A DNA stretch of 24,863 nt from Anaerolineales bacterium (lineage in GTDB: Bacteria; Chloroflexota; Anaerolineae; Anaerolineales; E44-bin32). A program made the translations under genes and the position numbers. The notes below the pieces were generated by a model. The model was not told the DNA's origin, searched no databases, and saw only the letters and a list, made by a program, of their open reading frames with translations. Below are positions 15,386 to 21,670 of this stretch, piece after piece. Each line of letters opens with the position of its first letter. The first letter of the stretch is position 1. The stretch covers positions 1-24,863 of the forward strand of contig JAHFAU010000008.1 of assembly GCA_023250385.1 (NCBI GenBank), in the 5' to 3' direction.

Positions 15386-16618
15386 TTAGCGATCCACGTC
15401 TCCCAGCACCGGATCCAGGCTGCTGATGATCGCAACCAGATCGGCGACCAGGTGCCCCCGGGACAAAATCGGAATGGCCTGCAGGTTGGCGAAGCTCGGG
15501 GTCCGAAAGTGAACCCGCAGCGGCTTCGGACTGCCGTCGCCTTCCAGGTAGCAGCCCAGCAAGCCGCGCGGCGATTCGACCGGGAGGTAGACCGAGCCCG
15601 CCGGTGCGGCGAACCCTTCGGTCCACAACTTGAAATGATGAATTACGGCCTCCATGCTGTGACCCAGCTCGGAGCGGGGCGGCGGCACAAATTTCCGGTT
15701 GTTGCTGCGAACGGGACCCTTGGGCAGACGATCGAGCGCCTGTTCCACGATCCGCAGCGACTGGCGCATCTCTTCCATCCGCACGATATACCGGTCATAG
15801 GTATCGCCATTGCTGGCAATCGGGATCTCGAAGTCGAACTCCTCGTAGCCGCTGTAGGGCCGAGCCGTGCGCAGATCGAAGGCCAGCCCGGTAGCGCGTA
15901 GGGCCGGGCCGGTCAAGCCGATCTGCAGGGCCTGCTCGGTGGAGATTGCACCGATCCCTTTGGTGCGATCCATGTAGAGTGGATTCTCGGTGAGCAGGCT
16001 CTCGTACTCTTGCATTCGCGCCGGGAAGAGGCTCAGAAATTGGCGGACCGCCTCGTCGAAGCCGGCTGGCAGGTCACGCCACAGCCCGCCCGGACGGAAG
16101 TAGGAGGTCATCATCCGCTGCCCGGAGCACAGCTCAAAGATGTCCATGATGTGCTCCCGCTCGCGGAAGCAATACAGGAAAACCGACAAGGCGGCCAAGT
16201 CGAGGGCATGGGTTCCGAGCCAGACCAGATGGGAGGCGATCCGCTGCAGCTCGGTCAGCAACACCCGCACCACTTGGGCGCGGGGCGGAACGTCCAGCTC
16301 GACTAGTTGTTCGACCGCCAGGCAATAACAGAGGTTGTTGCCCAGATTGTTCAGGTAATCCATCCGGTCGGTCATCACCAGCGCCTTCTCGTAACTCTTG
16401 GCCTCCATATTCTTCTCGATGCCGGTGTGCAGGAACCCGATATCCGGCACACAGTTGACGATCCGTTCGCCATCGAGCTCGAGGAGCAATCGCAGTACGC
16501 CGTGGGTGCTGGGATGCTGCGGACCCATGTTGAGCAGCATGGTCTCACCCTGAACGGCTCGATCCGAGACCAGTTGTCTCAGCTCGTCAACGGTGATTTC
16601 CATCTGGGGTTGCAGCAT
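15386..16618 (-). CDS. nuoD: NADH-quinone oxidoreductase subunit D (49 kDa)
   Basis: Quinone-site subunit of the peripheral arm, related to the large subunit of NiFe hydrogenases but without the metal ligands. The 410 residues carry LNMGPQHPSTHGVLRL at about 29-44, where the conserved His and the quinone-facing loop lie, then GFLHTGIEKNMEAK, YLNNLGNN and the GxSPxG-like RPGG region. ATG 16618 is the longest start after nuoC. ATG 16603 (MEITVDEL) is an alternative five residues shorter. Neither has a clear ribosome binding site. It is not fused to nuoC. Confidence 0.95.
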   Translation of the reverse strand: MLQPQMEITVDELRQLVSDRAVQGETMLLNMGPQHPSTHGVLRLLLELDGERIVNCVPDIGFLHTGIEKNMEAKSYEKALVMTDRMDYLNNLGNNLCYCLAVEQLVELDVPPRAQVVRVLLTELQRIASHLVWLGTHALDLAALSVFLYCFREREHIMDIFELCSGQRMMTSYFRPGGLWRDLPAGFDEAVRQFLSLFPARMQEYESLLTENPLYMDRTKGIGAISTEQALQIGLTGPALRATGLAFDLRTARPYSGYEEFDFEIPIASNGDTYDRYIVRMEEMRQSLRIVEQALDRLPKGPVRSNNRKFVPPPRSELGHSMEAVIHHFKLWTEGFAAPAGSVYLPVESPRGLLGCYLEGDGSPKPLRVHFRTPSFANLQAIPILSRGHLVADLVAIISSLDPVLGDVDR

Positions 16619-16664
16619 GGCTAGTTGTGCGCCAGCGGAGCGTAGATCGCCGCCGCGCCCGGGA

Positions 16665-17177
16665 TCAGTCCTTGACGTACTTCTTGCGACGTTCGATCTC
16701 GTCGAAATTGAAGCTGAACTGCACTTCCTCGTACCCGAGCGGATAGTCTTTGCGCAGGGGGTGGCCTTCCCATTCGAAGGGCATCAGGATTCGGCGCAGG
16801 TCGGAATGACCGCTGAAGCGGATGCCAAACATGTCGAAGACTTCCCGCTCATGCCAGTTGGCGTTGGGATACGCCGGTTCGACGCTGGGCAATTCGAGTT
16901 GATCCTCTGCCAATGAAACTTTCAGCCCGACGAACTGGTTTCGTTTGAGTGAGTACAGCCGGTAATCGACTCGGAAGCGTGGCTGCTTCGGCCAGTAATC
17001 CACCGCGGTCAAGGCTGCCAAGAGATCGAAGCCGGCCCCCTTCAATTTCTGACAGACGGCCAGCACCGATTGCGGCTGGACAACCAGGCTCAGCTGCCCG
17101 CGAAATTCCTGGGGCTCGAGCAAGGCCTCCCCGAGCAGCTCGCTTAGCTCATTTGCCAGATTCTCAGGCGGGTGCAT
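16665..17177 (-). CDS. nuoC: NADH-quinone oxidoreductase subunit C (30 kDa)
   Basis: Peripheral-arm subunit that packs on NuoD and carries no cofactor. The 170 residues end with the family signature WHEREVFDMFGIRFSGHSDL (108-127) and then the conserved GHPLRKDYPLGYE (138-150). ATG 17175-17177 is preceded by a purine-rich GGGAAAGTGAAGG. It is separated from nuoB by about 75 bases and from nuoD by 46. This is a stand-alone nuoC rather than the nuoCD fusion of enterobacteria. Confidence 0.95.
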   Translation of the reverse strand: MHPPENLANELSELLGEALLEPQEFRGQLSLVVQPQSVLAVCQKLKGAGFDLLAALTAVDYWPKQPRFRVDYRLYSLKRNQFVGLKVSLAEDQLELPSVEPAYPNANWHEREVFDMFGIRFSGHSDLRRILMPFEWEGHPLRKDYPLGYEEVQFSFNFDEIERRKKYVKD

Positions 17178-17252
17178 CCTTCACTTTCCCAAGCAACTCA
17201 CATGAGATTCGAGACGGCTACGGCCGGCTTCCCACCGAATTCGTCCAGCGAG

Positions 17253-17738
17253 CTAGGCCTCGACCCGCAGCGACTTCTCGCTCATGACCTTGTCGTGCAG
17301 GGTAAGGATGCCGTGGATCAGGCTCTCGGGGCGCGGCGGACAGCCGGCGATGTAAACATCTACCGGCATGACCTCGTCCACCCCAGGTACGATTGCGTAG
17401 TTGTTGAACACGCCGCCGCAGGCGGCGCAGTCCCCCATGGCGATGACCCACTTGGGCTCGGGCATCTGGTCATAAAGCCGCCGCAGTACCGGTGCCATCT
17501 TGCGGCTCACCCGCCCGGCCACGATCAGCAAATCGGCCTGGCGGGGGCTGGCCCGCATAAGTTCCATTCCGAAACGGCTCAGGTCATAGTCCGCGGCCTG
17601 GGTTGCCATCATCTCGATGGCGCAGCAAGCCAGGCCGGACAGCAGCGGCCACATGGCCCGGGTGCGGCTCCAGTTGACGGCTTTCTCCAGGGTGGTCGTG
17701 ACGGCGCCCAGGTCGCCGAGCTTCTGCTCTATTCCCAC
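17253..17738 (-). CDS. nuoB: NADH-quinone oxidoreductase subunit B (cluster N2)
   Basis: Holds cluster N2, the final electron donor to quinone. The 161 residues have the ligands Cys38 and Cys39 in tandem (GLACCAIEMM), Cys104 (MGDCAACGG) and Cys133 (GCPPRPES). The MGDCAACGG loop has an extra Cys107 where many homologues have Ser or Ala. GTG 17738 overlaps the end of nuoA by ten bases, and GGAG abuts the start. Overlap implies coupled translation with nuoA. Confidence 0.95.
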   Translation of the reverse strand: MGIEQKLGDLGAVTTTLEKAVNWSRTRAMWPLLSGLACCAIEMMATQAADYDLSRFGMELMRASPRQADLLIVAGRVSRKMAPVLRRLYDQMPEPKWVIAMGDCAACGGVFNNYAIVPGVDEVMPVDVYIAGCPPRPESLIHGILTLHDKVMSEKSLRVEA

Positions 17739-18085
17739 TCCAACGCCCCCTTCTTCCAGGCATACACGAAACCGGCCAGCAGGATCAGGATAAATACCAG
17801 CATCTCGATCAGCCCGGCCAGCTTGAGTTCACGCAGGACAACTGCCCAGGGGAGCAGAAACACGACTTCGATGTCGAACAGGATGAACAGGACGGCGATC
17901 AGGTAGAAGTGGACCGGCATCCGCCGCTGCCCCGAGCCATAGGGAAGCATCCCCGACTCGTACGGCTGCCCTTTCCGGAGGTTCCTGCGCCGTGGACCAA
18001 ATAGATGCCCCGCCCCGACGATCAGGAGCGCCAGTCCGGTGGATAAGGCGATCAAGACCGCGATCGGAAGATAATCAGCAGGCAT
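17729..18085 (-). CDS. nuoA: NADH-quinone oxidoreductase subunit A
   Basis: Small membrane subunit near the quinone chamber with three helices. The 118 residues match the family. The loop after helix 1 carries KGQPYESGMLPYG, the usual YECG/YESG region, followed by FDIEVVFLLPWAV with the conserved Asp and Glu in the membrane. ATG 18085 is chosen. A TTG at 18094 is possible, but neither has a recognisable ribosome binding site. It is the first gene of the nuo operon. Confidence 0.95.
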   Translation of the reverse strand: MPADYLPIAVLIALSTGLALLIVGAGHLFGPRRRNLRKGQPYESGMLPYGSGQRRMPVHFYLIAVLFILFDIEVVFLLPWAVVLRELKLAGLIEMLVFILILLAGFVYAWKKGALEWE

Positions 18086-18144
18086 CGGGCGCAAGCCAAT
18101 GGGAGACGGAATTTATTAAAGACCTGCCTTAAGAAACTATGTAC

Positions 18145-18153
18145 ATTCTATCA
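18145..18153 (-). promoter_or_regulatory. possible extended -10 promoter of the nuo operon
   Basis: On the - strand this reads TGATAGAAT, an extended -10 element (TGn followed by a hexamer matching TATAAT at five of six positions). It lies in the AT-rich divergent region. Transcription would start near 18138, giving a leader of about 53 bases before nuoA. No good -35 box is seen at 16-18 bases, as is common for extended -10 promoters. Confidence 0.4.
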
Positions 18154-18182
18154 CAATGAAGATTCTGGCCTGCCTGCCGAGA

Positions 18183-18188
18183 TACAAT
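18183..18188 (+). promoter_or_regulatory. possible -10 box for the patatin-HD-LLM cluster
   Basis: TACAAT at 18183-18188 is a five-of-six match to the -10 consensus, at a suitable distance (about 27 bases) before the ribosome binding site of the small leader ORF. No convincing -35 box is visible. The same hexamer occurs before rnz. Confidence 0.25.
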
Positions 18189-18215
18189 ACGGCGTCGCGG
18201 CGGAAGGGACTGACG

Positions 18216-18245
18216 ATGCGGCGTCGCCATGGCCCGCTTGCCTGA
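18216..18245 (+). CDS. possible 9-codon leader ORF overlapping the patatin gene
   Basis: ATG 18216 opens a nine-codon frame encoding MRRRHGPLA, ending at TGA 18243-18245. The last base of this stop is the first base of the patatin ATG (TGATG). GGAAGGG at 18202-18208 gives a well-spaced ribosome binding site (7 bases). The patatin gene itself has no ribosome binding site, so ribosomes may reach it by reinitiation after this ORF. The three consecutive Arg codons suggest, but do not prove, a regulatory peptide. It could equally be chance. Confidence 0.4.
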   Translation: MRRRHGPLA

Positions 18246-19099
18246 TGAATTCGAAACTCGGCTTAGCGCTCAGCGGAGGTGCCGGGCGGGGCCTGGCCCA
18301 TATCGGTGTGCTGCGGGTGTTGGACCGAGAGGGGATTCGCCCCGGATACCTGGCCGGCACCAGCATGGGCGGCTTGGTCGCCGCCGGCTACGCAGCCGGA
18401 CGGACCTCCGACGAAATGGAGAGGTACGCGGCTAAGCTCAGCAGCATCGGCCAGCTGCTGCGGCTGGCCGGAATTGGCCTTCCGCGACAGGGCTTACTCA
18501 AACTCGAAGGACTGTCCAGGCTGCTGCGCGACTTCCTGACACCTCACGAGAGCTTCGAAACGCTCTCAATTCCGCTCTCGCTGGCCGCCGTGGACTTGCG
18601 CTCGGGGCGGCGGATCGTGTTGGCCTCCGGCAGCTTGCTCCCGGCACTCAGGGCTACGATGGCCATGCCGGGGGTGTTCGCGCCGGTCCGGATCGGGGAG
18701 CATTTGCTGGTGGACGGTGGCGTACTCGAGAACTTGCCGGTCGGCATGGCCCGCAGCATGGGGGCTCCGATAGTTTTGGCCGTGGATGTCACGCTCGACC
18801 CACGGGACGAGGCCTCCTGGCAGAAGACCCGGATGCCCGCCATCAGCAAGCACCTTTGGCGCTCGTTCGCGATCATGATCACCCAACAGACCGAGGCGGG
18901 GCTGCGGGCGAGCGGGCCTGAGCTGGTAGTCCGCCCGGCCATCCCGGCCGGGATCACCACGATTTCGGGCTTCCGCCACGCGTCGCAAGTCATCCAGGCC
19001 GGGGAGCGGGCCATGCTCGAGGCCCTGCCGAGATTGCGCAGCTTGCTCGATGACCCTGCCTCCAACCGGTCACGTTCTGAGGAGGGGAGCACACCTTGA
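18245..19099 (+). CDS. patatin-like phospholipase (RssA/YchK type)
   Basis: A 284-residue Ser-Asp hydrolase expected to act on acyl lipids. It has the Gly-rich oxyanion region LALSGGAGRGLAHIGVL (7-23), the nucleophile elbow GTSMG with Ser40, and the catalytic Asp157 in the VDGGVLENLPV motif. No signal peptide or membrane segment is visible, so it is likely cytoplasmic. ATG 18245 lies where conserved sequence begins; a leader ORF ends on it. The next gene overlaps its stop by four bases (TTGA), so the two are coupled. The substrate cannot be told from sequence. Confidence 0.88.
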   Translation: MNSKLGLALSGGAGRGLAHIGVLRVLDREGIRPGYLAGTSMGGLVAAGYAAGRTSDEMERYAAKLSSIGQLLRLAGIGLPRQGLLKLEGLSRLLRDFLTPHESFETLSIPLSLAAVDLRSGRRIVLASGSLLPALRATMAMPGVFAPVRIGEHLLVDGGVLENLPVGMARSMGAPIVLAVDVTLDPRDEASWQKTRMPAISKHLWRSFAIMITQQTEAGLRASGPELVVRPAIPAGITTISGFRHASQVIQAGERAMLEALPRLRSLLDDPASNRSRSEEGSTP

Positions 19100-19863
19100 A
19101 AGTCAGCACCAAGGGTAACCAGCGGCTGCGAACTCTGCTGGAGGCGATCAATGCGGATCAAGAACTCGCCCAGCTTTGGGAGTCGGCGAACAACAATGCG
19201 GTTCGCCGGCTGGGGATGAGCGATCATGGGCCGGTTCACATCCAGATTGTTGCGAACGCCTGTGTCCGGATCCTGCGGCTGCTGGTCGAGGCCGGGGTGC
19301 AGCCCGGGATCGTCCTCGACCACGGCCTGACCGTGGAGGATGCCGAGGTGGTGGTTGTGACCGCCGCCTGCCTGCACGACATCGGAATGGCGGTCCATCG
19401 CGACAATCACGAGACCTATAGCCTGATCTTGGGGTACCCCAAGGCCCGCCAACTGCTCGGGCTGCTTTACCAGGAACCGATCCTGACGACGGTGGTCGGC
19501 GAAGTGCTGCACGCGGTAATTGCGCATCGCTGGGACGTCAAGCCGCTCACGCTCGAGGCCGGAGTGCTCAAGGTCGCCGACGCGCTCGACATGACGCAAG
19601 GTCGTACCCGGATTCCGTTCGAGGCCGGCGAGGTAAATATCCACTCGGTATCTGCCCAGGCCGTCGAATCTGTGAAGATCGAGAAGGGCACCGAACACCC
19701 GGTTCGGATCGATATCACCCTCAACAACTCGGCCGGCATCTTTCAGGTGGACGAGCTGCTCAAGCGAAAGCTCGCCAACTCGACCCTGGCCCCCTTTGTC
19801 GAGGTTGTGGCACAACTCGAGACCGAGAAGGAACGCCGGATCCTACAGCTGTACAAGTTCTGA
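19096..19863 (+). CDS. HD-domain metal-dependent phosphohydrolase
   Basis: A 255-residue protein with the HD superfamily pattern: His44 and His48 in SDHGPVH, the His94-Asp95 doublet in CLHDIGM, His144 in VIAHRW, and Asp163 in VADALDMTQGR. These can bind one or two metal ions and hydrolyse phosphoester or nucleotide substrates. It resembles the COG3294-like HD proteins, whose substrates are mostly unknown. It is not a GYP-type cyclic di-GMP enzyme, as that motif is absent. TTG 19096 overlaps the patatin stop (TTGA), and a strong purine-rich GAGGAGGGGAG lies upstream. The C-terminal third (about 180-255) has no obvious motif and ends in a charged helix. Confidence 0.8.
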   Translation: MKVSTKGNQRLRTLLEAINADQELAQLWESANNNAVRRLGMSDHGPVHIQIVANACVRILRLLVEAGVQPGIVLDHGLTVEDAEVVVVTAACLHDIGMAVHRDNHETYSLILGYPKARQLLGLLYQEPILTTVVGEVLHAVIAHRWDVKPLTLEAGVLKVADALDMTQGRTRIPFEAGEVNIHSVSAQAVESVKIEKGTEHPVRIDITLNNSAGIFQVDELLKRKLANSTLAPFVEVVAQLETEKERRILQLYKF

Positions 19864-19881
19864 ATCGAGAAGAGCGAGTAC

Positions 19882-20799
19882 GTGGTCGAGGTCGCGATCT
19901 TTGTCGAGGGCCAGAACGGCCTCAACTGGTCGAATTGGAAGCGAATCGCACGGGCCACCGAGGAGCTCGGATTTGTCGGCCTGTACCGTTCCGACCACTT
20001 CACCAACCAGCAGCCGCCGGCCCTCGACTCGCTGGAGCTGTGGGTCTCGCTGGTCTGGCTCGCCGACAATACGAGCCGGATCGAGTTCGGCCCGCTGGTC
20101 TCCCCCCTGTCCTTCCGGAATCCAGTGTTCACCGCGCGCATGGCAAAGGACGTGGACGACCTTTCCAATGGTCGGCTGACCTTAGGGCTCGGCGCCGGAT
20201 GGCAAGCGCGCGAACACGAGATGTTCGGGTTTGATCTCCTGGAGCCTGAGCCGCGCTTCGATCGGTTCGAGGAAGGCGTGGAGGTGGTCTACCGGCTGCT
20301 GCGCGAGCCGCAGCCGGTCAGCTTCGCTGGAGAATACAGTCGGCTGCAGGATGCAAGCTTACTTCCCCGACCGCGTCGCTCGGACGGGCCGCCGATCCTG
20401 ATTGGCGGTTCCGGATGGAACCGCACCCTGCGGCTGACTACCCGATTTGCAAATGAATGGAATTGTGGGTTCCGCTCGCCGCAGGTCTTTGCCAGGCTAA
20501 ACGCGCGTTTGAGCGCTTTATTGGAGCAGGCCGGACGCGATCCGACCGGAGTCCGACGTTCATTGGCTAACACGACGATCTTCGGCCGCGACGATCGCGA
20601 GCTTCGGCGCAAGATCGAGGCCCGGGGACTCACCCCGGACCGGCTGGCCGAGTCTGGGGTCATTCATGGGACCGGATCCCAGATTGTGGAGCAGCTGGGG
20701 AATTACCAAGCGGCCGGAGTGCAGCGGGTCATGTTGCAGTGGTTGGAACTCGATGACCTGGATAGTCTGGCCGCGCTGGCGGAGGCGGTTCTGGCCTAA
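19882..20799 (+). CDS. LLM-class (luciferase-like) oxidoreductase, probably F420-dependent
   Basis: A 305-residue TIM-barrel protein of the bacterial luciferase-like family. Features include an early EELGFVGLYRSDHF region (28-41), the LADNTSRIEFGPLVSP strand, the motif NGRLTLGLGAGW with the surrounding EHEMFG, and PPILIGGSG in the second half. These match F420- or FMN-dependent LLM oxidoreductases. The coenzyme is not decided by sequence alone; F420 is the more common in this subgroup. GTG 19882 follows the HD gene by 18 bases with GAGAAGAG before it. It is the last gene of the cluster and converges on the universal stress protein gene, with 19 bases between stops. Confidence 0.85.
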   Translation: MVEVAIFVEGQNGLNWSNWKRIARATEELGFVGLYRSDHFTNQQPPALDSLELWVSLVWLADNTSRIEFGPLVSPLSFRNPVFTARMAKDVDDLSNGRLTLGLGAGWQAREHEMFGFDLLEPEPRFDRFEEGVEVVYRLLREPQPVSFAGEYSRLQDASLLPRPRRSDGPPILIGGSGWNRTLRLTTRFANEWNCGFRSPQVFARLNARLSALLEQAGRDPTGVRRSLANTTIFGRDDRELRRKIEARGLTPDRLAESGVIHGTGSQIVEQLGNYQAAGVQRVMLQWLELDDLDSLAALAEAVLA

Positions 20800-20818
20800 C
20801 GGATCGTGCTTCGGGCGG

Positions 20819-21670
20819 TCAGCGGACGATCAGCACCGGGCAGTTGAAGGCCTCCAATACTTCGGGCAGTGAGCGTTCCTGCAGCTGAGGCGCCTCGGCC
20901 GGCACCACCAAGACGCTGCCCGGCTCGCTGGCCACCAGCTCCGCCAAGGACTGGGCATCAGAGCTGAGCAGCCAGCGGTAGCGAACCTCCAGTCCATGCG
21001 GCTGAAGTTGTTCCGCGACCACCCGCTGGAGCCGCTGCGCCTGCTCGGGGTCCGGCCGGGCGATTGCCACCGCCAAATAGCCTCCCTTGCTCTTGGTTAG
21101 CATCAGCGCGGTCTGCAGCGCCCGATCGGCCATCTCCGAGCCGTCGTAGACCACCAGCAGCGAGGGCTGGAGCCGGGCTCCGGCTTCTATCACCAATGTG
21201 CGGCGCATCCCGGAGGCCAATACGGCTTCGACGCTCGAGCCGGCCTTTCGACTGGGAGACCAGCCGGCCCGGCCCATCACCACTAAATCGGTCTCCGCGG
21301 CTGCGCCCCACAACTCGGACCCGACCGTGCCCCGCGAGACGGTGAACGACCAACGCACTTGCATCCGGCCAGCCTCTCTCGCCAGGGCCCGCTCGGCCCG
21401 CAGCGCCAGGCCCCGCAGCTGGCGGGTCAGCGTCCGCTCGTCGATATCTCGGATCCGGGCACTCGTCTGGCCGATCTCACGGGTTACCGGAAGGGCTGCC
21501 ATGCGGACCAAGTTGACATCTTCGACGAAGACCCCAACCAGCTCCGCGCTAAGATCCGCCGCCAGCTCCACCGCCGCCTGAAGAGCCGAGAGGCTGTGCG
21601 GCGAAGCGTCCAGGGCGACCAGGATGCGCCGGATCCGGTCAGGCGCGGTCAACGGAGCCGAGGATCCCAC
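20819..21670 (-). CDS. universal stress protein with tandem USP domains
   Basis: A 283-residue cytoplasmic protein with two USP folds, about residues 14-163 and 168-283. The first begins RRILVALDASPHSLSALQAA, and the second begins SLLVVYDGSEMADRALQTA. The ATP-type signature at the end of domain 1 reads GRAGWSPSRKAGSS, with seven rather than about nine residues between the second and third glycines. ATP binding is therefore uncertain. GTG 21670 overlaps the Lon-like gene by 22 bases. An alternative TTG at 21652 would overlap its stop as TTGA and lacks the first six residues. It is probably co-transcribed with the protease. Confidence 0.85.
   Translation of the reverse strand: MGSSAPLTAPDRIRRILVALDASPHSLSALQAAVELAADLSAELVGVFVEDVNLVRMAALPVTREIGQTSARIRDIDERTLTRQLRGLALRAERALAREAGRMQVRWSFTVSRGTVGSELWGAAAETDLVVMGRAGWSPSRKAGSSVEAVLASGMRRTLVIEAGARLQPSLLVVYDGSEMADRALQTALMLTKSKGGYLAVAIARPDPEQAQRLQRVVAEQLQPHGLEVRYRWLLSSDAQSLAELVASEPGSVLVVPAEAPQLQERSLPEVLEAFNCPVLIVR

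Noticed and set aside
18544..19815. Long open frame on the - strand opposite the patatin and HD genes (about 423 codons)
   Set aside because: It is antisense to two well-supported genes with conserved catalytic motifs, and its composition is that of a GC-rich shadow frame with no recognisable domain.
18245..20799. A CBASS-like or other defence system built on the patatin-like phospholipase and HD protein
   Set aside because: There is no cGAS/DncV-like nucleotidyltransferase, no ubiquitin-like ancillary gene and no mobile-element context. The patatin looks like the common RssA/YchK type.
20800..20818. Terminator between the convergent LLM and USP genes
   Set aside because: The 19-base gap holds no inverted repeat or T-run.
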